Origin: Dehalococcoidia bacterium | GTDB lineage: Bacteria > Chloroflexota > Dehalococcoidia > JACQUA01 | Assembly (NCBI GenBank): GCA_030689845.1 | Contig: JAUYHV010000007.1 | Location: 1-7,859 of the forward strand | Reading direction: 5' to 3' | DNA length: 7,859 bases | Shown: piece after piece, positions 1 through 6,052 of the stretch | Numbering within the stretch: position 1 is the first letter of the stretch | Layout of the letters: every line of letters begins with the position of its first letter | Position numbers and translations under genes: made by a program | Notes under the pieces: generated by a model | What the model was told of the DNA's origin: nothing | The model's input: the letters and a program-made list of their open reading frames with translations, nothing else | The model's database searches: none

Positions 1-149
1 TAATCATTCATAATTATTACTGGATTCCGACTTTCGTCGGAATGGGTAAAAGAAGACGCATCAGGCGAACCCTCCATCGTATATGTCTTCATCTATGTAC
101 TTTCATTTTTTCTTACCCACTCAGTTTGAGAAGGAACCAAATATTTTTA
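1..149 (+). repeat. Left arm of a 149-bp inverted repeat pair (REP/MITE-like)
   Basis: This is the ungapped reverse complement of 7631-7779: left position n pairs with right position 7780-n. Seven of 149 positions differ (62, 65, 66, 74, 76, 139, 145), leaving exact blocks at 1-61 and 77-138. Internal structure: a hairpin at 24-31/36-43 (arms attccgac/gtcggaat, 4-nt loop), then a nested stem of GGGTAA 44-49 with TTACCC 113-118 and GAAGAC 52-57 with GTCTTC 85-90. Five of the seven differences fall in the loop of that stem. No transposase or convincing reading frame is present. The arm begins at base 1, so its true outer end may lie outside the window. Best read as one copy of a dispersed non-autonomous or REP-like element; the family name is not known to me. 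Confidence 0.9.
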
Positions 150-217
150 AATTTAATGGTTTCAAACCCGGTTGCCAGTAGTAGGGAATAATAATCCATG
201 ATACAATATCCAAACTC

Positions 218-610
218 ATGTATAGACGTATATATCACAGCAAGAGAAGGTACGTTTTGTGGGCAATGCTGATCATAATGGCTCAAGCAGTCATGGTTTT
301 CAGCGCTCCTGAAACGGCCGTTTCTTTAGAGCGTTTTATTTTCGGCCTTGCTAATCCTCTACCCGTATTTATGCCTTTATATTTTGTTGTTGTTTATGGT
401 GTATTAACCCGCCATTTGATATTGTCTGCTTTTATGGGACTGCTTTCCTGGTGGACCGCGCCTGTTATCCTGATGGCCGTACACAAAAGTCCAGATACCA
501 CTGGTTCTCCGGTCGCAATTATTGCCGACGGGTTTCTTTTTGCCCTTATTGGCCTGTTATCAGCCCTGGTCGCTGGTTACGTAGCGAGAAGAAGAGTTGT
601 CAGAACATAG
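218..610 (+). CDS. Small multi-pass membrane protein of unknown function
   Basis: A 130-residue protein that I do not recognise. It starts with a basic stretch (RRIYHSKRR) followed by about four hydrophobic segments near residues 12-30, 46-64, 67-88 and 100-123, and ends in a basic tail (ARRRVVR). This suggests a four-pass inner-membrane protein with both ends in the cytoplasm by the positive-inside rule. No catalytic, metal-binding or transporter signature is visible, and there is no cleavable signal peptide. The ATG at 218 has no clear Shine-Dalgarno sequence, so the start is uncertain, although no better in-frame start was seen. Its last 14 nt overlap the TTG start of thrB, so the two are probably cotranscribed and translationally coupled. 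A role tied to threonine or lysine metabolism, for example transport, would be speculation. It begins 69 bp inside the left repeat arm. Confidence 0.65.
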   Translation: MYRRIYHSKRRYVLWAMLIIMAQAVMVFSAPETAVSLERFIFGLANPLPVFMPLYFVVVYGVLTRHLILSAFMGLLSWWTAPVILMAVHKSPDTTGSPVAIIADGFLFALIGLLSALVAGYVARRRVVRT

Positions 611-1556
611 TCTTCTTCTCCGGATTCCCGCCACCACGGCAAACCTGGGCCCTGGTTTTGATTGCCTTGGGATGGCTTTGAACATTTGGAGTGAACTCGA
701 AGTAGAGCAATCCCCGAATTTGGAGTTTATTCTGGAAGGGGAAGGGTTTGATTCTTTGCCCAAAAACAAAAGCAATGTTGTTTATAAGGCGCTGGAAACG
801 GTTTTTTCTGAACAAAATATGCAGGTCCCGGGATTAAAATTGCGTTACAATAACGCTATACCTTTAAGCAGGGGGCTCGGCAGCAGCGCTGCGGCCATAG
901 TTGCCGGTTTATATGCTGCCAACATCCTCCTGGGTAAACCAGAGAATAAAAGTCAGCTTCTTCAGAAAGCTGCCGGGATAGAAGGCCATGCCGATAACGT
1001 TGCCCCGGCCCTCTTTGGCGGCTGTCAGGTTGTTTTTAGAGAAGAAAAAAAGTTATTTCATTGCCGGATTCCCTTAGGATTGAAATTAAACATTATCCTT
1101 TTTATTCCTGATTTTCCTATGCCGACGGACAGGGGTAGAGCTATACTCAAGCCGCTGGTAGAAAGAGGCGATGCGGTTTATAATTTATCCAGGGTTGCTC
1201 TTTTGGCTACAGGCCTCTCAACGGGAAAACTTGAATATCTTAAGTTCGGTACCCAGGATAGGTTACATCAACCGTCCCGGCAGGAGTTATTCCCGGCCAT
1301 GGGGATTATTTTCAGGGCTGCCCTTTCCGCTGGCGCATCAGCCGTTTTTTTGTCCGGCAGCGGTTCGACTATTCTTGCAATGTGTCAGGATAACGGTGAA
1401 ATCATCGGTAAAGCAATGTTGAGAGCCGGGAAGCAGCAGGGTTTAAAGGCAAAAGTTGTATTTACGACGCCCACATCAAAGGGCGTTCACCTTGTCAACC
1501 ATAAGAACGCTGAAACTCCTATCGGGTCACTGCCGGTAAATCGAACACAAAATTAA
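597..1556 (+). CDS. thrB: Homoserine kinase
   Basis: Phosphorylates homoserine with ATP to O-phosphohomoserine, the substrate of threonine synthase, in the cytoplasm. It is a GHMP-family kinase of 319 aa, close to the usual ~300. GHMP motif 1 is PATTANLGPGFD (11-22), the ATP-binding glycine/serine loop is PLSRGLGSSAAA (89-100), EGHADNVAP (129-137) is the substrate/ATP-site segment, DRLHQPSR (221-228) is a typical homoserine kinase motif, and GASAVFLSGSGST (246-258) is motif 3. The TTG at 597 is chosen because it places the N-terminal strand (LLLRIPATTANLG) at the normal distance from the start; a weak purine-rich stretch (GAGAAGAAGAG) precedes it. It overlaps the upstream membrane gene by 14 nt and is followed 15 nt later by lysC, making an apparent operon. 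Homoserine dehydrogenase and threonine synthase are not in the window. Confidence 0.95.
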   Translation: MSEHSLLLRIPATTANLGPGFDCLGMALNIWSELEVEQSPNLEFILEGEGFDSLPKNKSNVVYKALETVFSEQNMQVPGLKLRYNNAIPLSRGLGSSAAAIVAGLYAANILLGKPENKSQLLQKAAGIEGHADNVAPALFGGCQVVFREEKKLFHCRIPLGLKLNIILFIPDFPMPTDRGRAILKPLVERGDAVYNLSRVALLATGLSTGKLEYLKFGTQDRLHQPSRQELFPAMGIIFRAALSAGASAVFLSGSGSTILAMCQDNGEIIGKAMLRAGKQQGLKAKVVFTTPTSKGVHLVNHKNAETPIGSLPVNRTQN

Positions 1557-1571
1557 CCTTAAGGAAAAATT

Positions 1572-2795
1572 ATGGCATTAATAGTACAAAAATATGGAGG
1601 CAGCTCTCTCGCTGATGCCGACAAAATAAAAAACGTGGCAAAGAGGATAGCATCCACCAAGGAGAAAGGCAATGATGTGGTGGCGGTAGTATCTGCCATG
1701 GGAAATACCACGGACAATCTGTTAAGGTTAGCCCAGCAGATACACAGTGAGCCGGACGAGAGGGAGGTTGATGTCCTCCTTTCCACGGGTGAAATTATTT
1801 CCGCCACCCTGGTAGCTATGGCGCTGCGTTCCTTATGGTATGATGCCGTAAGTTTAAGCGGAGCCCAGGCGGGCATATTCACGGATAAAATCCACAGGCG
1901 GGCCAGGATATCCAAGATAGAGCCGGAGAGAATACTTAAAGAACTGAAATCAGGTAAGATTGTTATCGTCGCAGGTTTCCAGGGTATGACTTTGGAAATG
2001 GACACCACGACACTTGGAAGAGGCGGGTCAGATACCACAGCGGTAGCGCTGGCTATAGCTCTTCACGCTGGCGCCTGCCACATTTATACTGATGTGGAGG
2101 GCGTTTTTACAGCGGACCCCCGCCTGGTCCCGGACGCGGTAAAAATTAACGAGATCGGTTATGAAGAGATGTTAGAACTTGCTTCCTATGGGAGTAAAGT
2201 AATGCACAACAGGGCGGTTGAACTGGGTGAGATTTATTCTATGCCCATACTGGTGGCATCAAGTTTTACGGAAAATCCAGGTACGTTAATCCACGGAGGT
2301 ATACCAATGGAAATACGGAATAAAGTCAGGGGCATTGCCCAGGACCTCAATGTAGCCAAAATAACCATTCTGGGTCTCCCCGATAAACCCGGTGTGGCAG
2401 CCCAAATATTTCAGGCTCTGGCAGACGCCGATATAAGTGTGGACACCATCGTTCAAAACGCCAGTGTAAATAATTTAGCTGACCTCACATTTACGGTAAC
2501 TCGAACCGACCTGTCAAAAGCCCTGCGCACGATAGACCCCCTGGCTAAGAAACTCAAGGCAAGGGAATGCAAAAGCGACACCAATCTTGGAAAAGTGAGT
2601 ATTGTCGGCAGCGGAATGCAAAATACTCCGGGTTACGCCGCAAAGATGTTTACTACTCTGTCTGCGGAGAATATTAATATACAGTTAATTACAACTGCAG
2701 AGATAAGAATTACCTGCATAATAGAAGAAGGAATGATGAATAAGGCTGTTCAGGCGCTTCATAAGGCTTTTGAACTGGACAAAACAGCGGCTTAG
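1572..2795 (+). CDS. lysC: Aspartate kinase, monofunctional, with C-terminal ACT domains
   Basis: Phosphorylates L-aspartate to 4-aspartyl phosphate, the committed step of the lysine, threonine and methionine branch. It has 407 aa, the normal length for the single-function class. The kinase domain has KYGGSS (7-12), STGE (71-74), TTLGRGGSDTTAV (146-158) and YTDVEGVFTADPR (172-184). Two ACT regulatory domains follow, about 264-330 (ITILGLPDKPGVAAQIF) and 342-400 (VSIVGSGMQNTPGYAAKMF, then TTAEIRITCII), implying feedback control by lysine and/or threonine; which one cannot be read here. The ATG at 1572 has AAGGA at 1561-1565 in front. It follows thrB by 15 nt. There is no homoserine dehydrogenase fusion. 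An internal ribosome binding site and ATG at codon 246 suggest a second, regulatory-only product (listed separately). Confidence 0.96.
   Translation: MALIVQKYGGSSLADADKIKNVAKRIASTKEKGNDVVAVVSAMGNTTDNLLRLAQQIHSEPDEREVDVLLSTGEIISATLVAMALRSLWYDAVSLSGAQAGIFTDKIHRRARISKIEPERILKELKSGKIVIVAGFQGMTLEMDTTTLGRGGSDTTAVALAIALHAGACHIYTDVEGVFTADPRLVPDAVKINEIGYEEMLELASYGSKVMHNRAVELGEIYSMPILVASSFTENPGTLIHGGIPMEIRNKVRGIAQDLNVAKITILGLPDKPGVAAQIFQALADADISVDTIVQNASVNNLADLTFTVTRTDLSKALRTIDPLAKKLKARECKSDTNLGKVSIVGSGMQNTPGYAAKMFTTLSAENINIQLITTAEIRITCIIEEGMMNKAVQALHKAFELDKTAA
2295..2309 (+). promoter_or_regulatory. Internal ribosome binding site and ATG for a LysC beta subunit
   Basis: GGAGG at 2295-2299 lies 7 nt ahead of an in-frame ATG at 2307-2309 (codon 246 of lysC). 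Initiation here would give a 162-residue protein made only of the two ACT domains, ending at 2795. Bacillus subtilis aspartokinase II and Corynebacterium LysC are known to make such a beta subunit from an in-frame internal start at an equivalent place and to work as alpha2beta2. The site is visible in the sequence; that it is used is inference. Its SD is stronger than that of the full-length gene. Confidence 0.65.
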
Positions 2796-2808
2796 GAAAA
2801 GCTAATAA

Positions 2809-2822
2809 TCCGGTATGCCGGA
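2809..2822. terminator. Weak hairpin between convergent lysC and the NifU-like gene
   Basis: TCCGG 2809-2813 pairs with CCGGA 2818-2822 around a 4-nt loop, 14 nt after the lysC stop. There is no T-run on either side, so a Rho-independent terminator is doubtful. It is listed because it is the only stem seen in the 112-nt space between the convergent genes. Confidence 0.2.
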
Positions 2823-2907
2823 AACATTCTAATCTGTCGTTTACCGGAACCAGCAGGGTACGGCCGTCTTGAATTGTTTATATTGATTATATAAGGCGAG
2901 GCCTGAA

Positions 2908-3144
2908 TCAGACGGAGACTACCGCTTTGACCGCTGGAACCTCGGCTTTAATTGTCTTTTCGACCGCATTGCGTAGTGTCATTTCCGCCATTGCGCAACC
3001 GCCGCAGGCGCCGGTGAGCCTGACTTTTACTGTTCCATCCTCGTCTACGTCTACCAATTCTACGTTTCCGCCATCAGCAGCTAAAAATGGCCTGATTTTA
3101 CCCAGAGCACTTTCAATCTTATCTTTTTCAATGTTCATCCCCAC
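2908..3144 (-). CDS. Stand-alone NifU C-terminal-domain Fe-S scaffold/carrier protein
   Basis: A 78-aa protein consisting of one NifU C-terminal (Nfu) domain: RPFLAADGGNVELV (18-31) and the cluster-binding GACGGCAMAEMTL (45-57), with the CxxC pair at C47 and C50. Such proteins bind an Fe-S cluster, usually between two subunits, and pass it to apo-enzymes in the cytoplasm. There is no N-terminal IscU-like or ferredoxin domain, so it is the short Nfu type and not full-length NifU; nitrogen fixation should not be inferred. The start is GTG at 3144, six nt after AAAGGAG (3157-3151 on the minus strand). An ATG two codons later (3138) is the alternative and would drop two residues. It is convergent with lysC and divergent from the carboxyltransferase gene, so it is probably a single-gene unit. 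No client protein can be assigned from context. Confidence 0.9.
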   Translation of the reverse strand: MGMNIEKDKIESALGKIRPFLAADGGNVELVDVDEDGTVKVRLTGACGGCAMAEMTLRNAVEKTIKAEVPAVKAVVSV

Positions 3145-3170
3145 CTGTTTCTCCTTTCAGTATAAAACGA

Positions 3171-3176
3171 ATTATA
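3171..3176 (-). promoter_or_regulatory. Possible -10 element for the NifU-like gene
   Basis: The minus strand reads TATAAT here, 13 nt upstream of the AAAGGAG ribosome binding site. No convincing TTGACA-like -35 box was found at 16-18 nt, so the assignment rests on the -10 match alone. Confidence 0.3.
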
Positions 3177-3319
3177 TTACGGACGTGTTTTAATTATCCC
3201 TATTTTAGTGGGAATTATTAAGGCTGTCAAATAAACGGCAATGTTACATGTAATTGCAATTAGGATTTACGTGAAGTAAAATAGTTGCGATTTTTAAAAC
3301 CTTCATGAAATAAAAAGAT

Positions 3320-3436
3320 GCTCCGTTTAACGCCCTATTGGTTCGCAGTCCTATCGCCTTTATGTTTTCAACGCGGGACAGTAGCGTTTAACTTTTTGAA
3401 ACTAATTCCTTAAACCAATATCTTTATCTACGGAGC
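3320..3436. other. Candidate structured RNA or leader region, strand unresolved
   Basis: Nested complementary segments: GCTCCGT 3320-3326 with ACGGAGC 3430-3436, and ATTGGTT 3337-3343 with AACCAAT 3413-3419. Inside these, GTCC 3348-3351 pairs with GGAC 3376-3379, stacked across a 3-nt bulge on CGC 3355-3357 with GCG 3373-3375; a small GTTT 3386-3389/AAAC 3399-3402 stem follows. The layout looks like a closed multi-branch RNA of about 117 nt. Read on the minus strand, the closing stem is followed by CATCTTTTTA, a terminator-like T-run; read on the plus strand, it would be a leader 140 nt upstream of the carboxyltransferase. I compared it from memory with SAM, TPP, FMN, T-box, M-box, ZTP, 6S and SRP features and recognised none. 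The rest of 3145-3576 is AT-rich without a credible gene. Confidence 0.35.
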
Positions 3437-3537
3437 CAATCTTAAGGACGAAGAAAGGAGAAGCGCCTGGCTTCAGTCCACACCGAAGATAATTTATATC
3501 AAGGTCCCCCGATTCCAGATTTTTATCTTTACGGTCC

Positions 3538-3569
3538 CCGCCTTTTATTCGAAAAGGCGGCCAAGGAGG
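3538..3569 (+). promoter_or_regulatory. Hairpin abutting the ribosome binding site of the carboxyltransferase gene
   Basis: A perfect 9-bp stem, CCGCCTTTT 3538-3546 with AAAAGGCGG 3552-3560, closes a 5-nt loop. Two nt later comes a full AAGGAGG (3563-3569), 7 nt before the ATG at 3577. There is no T-run after the stem, so it is not a classical terminator. It could stabilise the 5' end of the mRNA or affect ribosome access. The heptamer GGTCCCC occurs at 3503-3509 and again at 3533-3539, just before the stem. Confidence 0.55.
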
Positions 3570-3576
3570 AACTTTA

Positions 3577-5124
3577 ATGGCATATAAAGATTATCCCGAG
3601 TTATATCAGGAATATAAACAAAAAGTTGAGAGAATAAAGCATATCGATGAAACGTCTCAACACAAGGGAGGTAAATTAACCGCAAGGGAAAGGGTTGAAT
3701 ATTTCTTTGATCCAGGCACTTTCACCGAGATCGGGCTTTTTGTCAAGAATCGAACCGTGCATTTTGGCATGGATAAAAAAGATATCCCTGCTGAAGGTGT
3801 CGTTACCGGTTACGGCAAAGTCAACGGCAGGATGGTAATGGTGGCTTCAGAAGACTATACAGCTATGGCGGGAACTTTTGGTGAGTACCACGGTAAAAAG
3901 TTTGTCAGGGCTATTGAACTGGCTAAAGAAATGGGCATTCCTTTCGTCGGTATGAATGATTCCGGCGGAGCCAGGCTTCAAGAGGGGATCGACACGCTGG
4001 AATCCTACGGCTGGTTATTCCGTGCTCAGATTCTTGCATCCGGTATAATTCCCCAGATAGCCCTGTTGATGGGGCCGTGTTTGGGTGGACAGGCTTACCA
4101 CCCTATAATGCAAGATTTTCTTATTCAATGCAGGAATACCGGTTTTATGGGTATTGCCGGACCGGCTTTCGTTAAGACCCAGGTGGGGGAAGATATAACT
4201 CTTCAGGAGTTGTCGGGTTGGAAAGCTCATGCGATAAAATCCGGGCAAACCCATGTTGTCGCTGAGGATGATAAAGATGCCATGGATAAAGCAAAGGAAC
4301 TCCTCGGCTTGTTCCCGTCCAACAATCAAGAACCCCCACCCATTTCAACATGCACGGATGACCCTGAACGGAGTATTCCGGGGCTCGAATCCATAGTGCC
4401 CCACGAAGCCTTTAAACCTTTTAACATGTACGAGATTATTCACAGGATAACGGATAGCGGCTACTTTTTCGAGACACTGAAAGACCATGCAGTTAACATC
4501 ATCACAGGTTTTGCCAAATTCAATGGGAGAACTGTTGGCCTTGTTGCCAACCAACCGCTGTGGGCTGCCGGATGTCTCGACGTAGATGCCGCTGATAAGG
4601 CAGCAAGGTTTATCAGGACCTGCGATCTTTTTAACATTCCGCTGGTTACACTTCAGGACTGCCCGGGCTACCTGATCGGTTCGGAACAAGACTGGAAAGG
4701 CATTCTCCGTCACGGCGCAAAGCTGCTTTACGCCTGGGCAGACGCCACTGTCCCGCTTATTTCCGTAATGCTGAGAAAATCCTTTGCCGGTGCCCATTAT
4801 GGTATGCTGGACAAAAGCATAGGAGCCGACATGGTATTTGCCTGGCCCACGGCAAGGGTTACAATAGTTGGCGCCGAGTCGGCGGCGAGTGTAATTTTTG
4901 CCCGGGAAATTAAAGAGGCTGAGAATCCGAAAGAAATGAGGGATAAACGGATACTGGAATTCAGTGAACTATACGAAAATCCTTACCGGGCGGCAGAGAG
5001 GGGTTATGTTGACGAAGTGATTATGCCTGAAGATACCAGAAAAAGCATTACCAGGGCCCTCGAATTGTTAAAGAATAAAAAAGTTACCCGCCCCTGGAGA
5101 AAATACTCCAACATTAACCTGTAA
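3577..5124 (+). CDS. Acyl-CoA carboxylase / methylmalonyl-CoA decarboxylase carboxyltransferase subunit (MmdA/PccB family)
   Basis: Carboxyltransferase of the biotin-dependent acyl-CoA carboxylase family, 515 aa as usual for PccB, MmdA or the transcarboxylase 12S subunit. It moves CO2 between carboxybiotin and an acyl-CoA (propionyl/methylmalonyl-type is likely, not proven). Two crotonase-fold halves are visible. The N-terminal half has GGKLTARERV (31-40), SGGARLQEG (129-137) and the oxyanion-hole loop GPCLGGQAYHP (166-176). The C-terminal half has DCPGYLIGSEQDWKGILRHG (361-380), RKSFAGAHYGM (400-410) and AWPTARVTIVGAESAASVIF (422-441). GPCLGGQAYHP departs from the usual GPCAGGAVYSP of propionyl-CoA enzymes, so the substrate is uncertain. 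The ATG at 3577 has a strong AAGGAGG. No biotin carrier, biotin carboxylase or membrane decarboxylase subunit is adjacent, so its partners must be elsewhere. It lies 62 nt upstream of hisH. Confidence 0.9.
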   Translation: MAYKDYPELYQEYKQKVERIKHIDETSQHKGGKLTARERVEYFFDPGTFTEIGLFVKNRTVHFGMDKKDIPAEGVVTGYGKVNGRMVMVASEDYTAMAGTFGEYHGKKFVRAIELAKEMGIPFVGMNDSGGARLQEGIDTLESYGWLFRAQILASGIIPQIALLMGPCLGGQAYHPIMQDFLIQCRNTGFMGIAGPAFVKTQVGEDITLQELSGWKAHAIKSGQTHVVAEDDKDAMDKAKELLGLFPSNNQEPPPISTCTDDPERSIPGLESIVPHEAFKPFNMYEIIHRITDSGYFFETLKDHAVNIITGFAKFNGRTVGLVANQPLWAAGCLDVDAADKAARFIRTCDLFNIPLVTLQDCPGYLIGSEQDWKGILRHGAKLLYAWADATVPLISVMLRKSFAGAHYGMLDKSIGADMVFAWPTARVTIVGAESAASVIFAREIKEAENPKEMRDKRILEFSELYENPYRAAERGYVDEVIMPEDTRKSITRALELLKNKKVTRPWRKYSNINL

Positions 5125-5186
5125 GAGTGGAATTAATCCCTGCTTATCGTTTTTAAATTATTATTTCGAAATTTTGATTTATTCAC

Positions 5187-5798
5187 ATGGTTGCAATAAT
5201 CGATTATGGCGCAGGCAATCTACACAGTGTGGCCAAGGCGATCCAGAAGTTGGGGTATCAACCCTGCGTCTCATCTCAAAGGGAAGAAATTGAGAGGGCT
5301 GATGTAATAATCTTTCCCGGAGTCGGCTCGGCAGGTGATGCAACGGGTAACTTGAAAAAGCTTGGTTTAGACGTTACTTTAAAAAAACTGAATTCAGAAA
5401 AACGCCCTATTTTCGGTGTTTGCCTGGGGTTGCAGCTTTTTATGGAATACAGCGAAGAGGATGGAGGATATGAATGTTTGAATTTACTTCCCGGCACGGT
5501 AAAAAAATTACCCCCGGGAAATAAAATACCTCACATGGGGTGGAACCAGGTTAATCAGGTTTTTGTTCATCCTATTTTTCATGGTATCCCTGACGGAACA
5601 AATTTCTATTTTGTTCATAGTTATTATGCCGACGTTAAAGATAAACACATTGTGGCTGGAGTAACGGATTATGGTATCTCCTTTCCCAGCATCGTTGTTC
5701 GTGATAACCTTGTCGCAACTCAATTTCACCCTGAAAAAAGCGGGGACCTTGGCCTAATGATGTATAAAAATTTTTTAGAAATGTATATCAAAAAATGA
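5187..5798 (+). CDS. hisH: Imidazole glycerol phosphate synthase, glutaminase subunit
   Basis: Class I glutamine amidotransferase that hydrolyses glutamine and channels ammonia to HisF. It has 203 aa, the normal length. The catalytic triad is visible: nucleophile C79 in GVCLGLQLF (77-85), with H181 and E183 in QFHPEKSG (179-186). Other family motifs are DYGAGNLHSV (6-15), PGVGS (44-48), PHMGWN (115-120) and FVHSYY (142-147). The ATG at 5187 is set by the conserved N-terminal strand (VAIIDYGAGN), but no Shine-Dalgarno sequence is seen in the AT-rich stretch before it, so translation may be weak or depend on the upstream gene. The 62-nt gap after the carboxyltransferase gene has no clear terminator, so cotranscription is possible. 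Its TGA overlaps the ATG of the next ORF as ATGA (5795-5798). The hisF product is its obligate partner. Confidence 0.95.
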   Translation: MVAIIDYGAGNLHSVAKAIQKLGYQPCVSSQREEIERADVIIFPGVGSAGDATGNLKKLGLDVTLKKLNSEKRPIFGVCLGLQLFMEYSEEDGGYECLNLLPGTVKKLPPGNKIPHMGWNQVNQVFVHPIFHGIPDGTNFYFVHSYYADVKDKHIVAGVTDYGISFPSIVVRDNLVATQFHPEKSGDLGLMMYKNFLEMYIKK

Positions 5799-6019
5799 AT
5801 GCAAAAACCGCCGGTATCATCGCGGTCGCCAACAGTTCGGGGACAAATATTGTCAGTGAACTGCTTGCCAGTTTTGTGACCACGGTTAGTAACATACCCG
5901 GGGAAAAGATATCTACCGTTGCCGGTTATACTCAACCTCCCGTAGATGCAAGGGCTAACCCTGTTCTTATTGAGCAGGCCAGGTTATTAGGCAAGCAAAT
6001 AGTCAGCCATCTTGTTTGA
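5795..6019 (+). CDS. 74-aa ORF inside the his cluster, unknown; resembles the C-terminal part of a flavodoxin-like reductase
   Basis: It starts within the hisH stop (ATGA at 5795-5798), a typical coupled arrangement, and has no Shine-Dalgarno sequence of its own. The 74 residues begin with a strand-like segment (TAGIIAVANSSG, 5-16), then a helix, a strand (ISTVAGY, 39-45), PPVDARANP (48-56) and a final helix (VLIEQARLLGKQIVSHL, 57-73). This order recalls the last third of NADPH-dependent FMN reductase/iron-sulfur flavoprotein family members; that is recollection of a fold pattern, not a search result. The N-terminal FMN-binding portion is absent, and the frame is closed by a TAA at 5765 just upstream, so it is either a genuine small protein or the tail of a decayed gene. 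It shares the hisA frame, ending at TGA 6017-6019, ten codons before the inferred hisA start. No histidine-pathway role is known to me. Confidence 0.5.
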   Translation: MNAKTAGIIAVANSSGTNIVSELLASFVTTVSNIPGEKISTVAGYTQPPVDARANPVLIEQARLLGKQIVSHLV

Positions 6020-6034
6020 AATTGGGCGCATAAG

Positions 6035-6052
6035 AAGAGGAGGCTTTCTATC
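6035..6052 (+). promoter_or_regulatory. Strong ribosome binding site followed by an ATC start codon for hisA
   Basis: AAGAGGAGG at 6035-6043, with full AGGAGG at 6038-6043, is followed by six nt and ATC at 6050-6052. Reading back from the conserved hisA N-terminus to the in-frame TGA at 6017-6019, the codons are aat tgg gcg cat aag aag agg agg ctt tct atc: no ATG, GTG, TTG or CTG. ATC therefore sits where the initiator is expected both by spacing and by protein alignment. Confidence 0.7.

Noticed and set aside
158..168. Palindrome GGTTTCAAACC upstream of the first gene, a possible operator
   Set aside because: It is short and unique in the window, with no recognisable promoter or adjacent regulator to support it.
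1559..2038. 159-codon open frame on the minus strand within lysC
   Set aside because: Antisense shadow of the kinase domain, serine/leucine-rich, without protein features of its own.
2927..3193. 88-codon plus-strand open frame across the NifU-like gene
   Set aside because: The minus strand encodes an intact Nfu domain with its CxxC pair and a good ribosome binding site; the plus frame is its shadow.
3285..3316. Possible sigma-70 promoter (TTGCGA with TAAAAA) upstream of the carboxyltransferase gene
   Set aside because: The 20-nt spacing and poor -10 match are no better than chance in such AT-rich sequence.
4345..4797. 150-codon open frame on the minus strand inside the carboxyltransferase gene
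   Set aside because: It is wholly antisense to a well-supported gene with intact motifs; the translation is low-complexity and unrecognised.
5125..5186. Attenuator or T-box for histidine upstream of hisH
   Set aside because: The gap is only 62 nt, with no histidine codon run, T-box sequence or stable hairpin.
6017..6049. TGA readthrough (including selenocysteine) joining the 74-aa ORF to hisA in one frame
   Set aside because: Both are in the same frame, but a strong AGGAGG lies between them and HisA needs no N-terminal extension. No selenocysteine insertion hairpin was recognised after the TGA.
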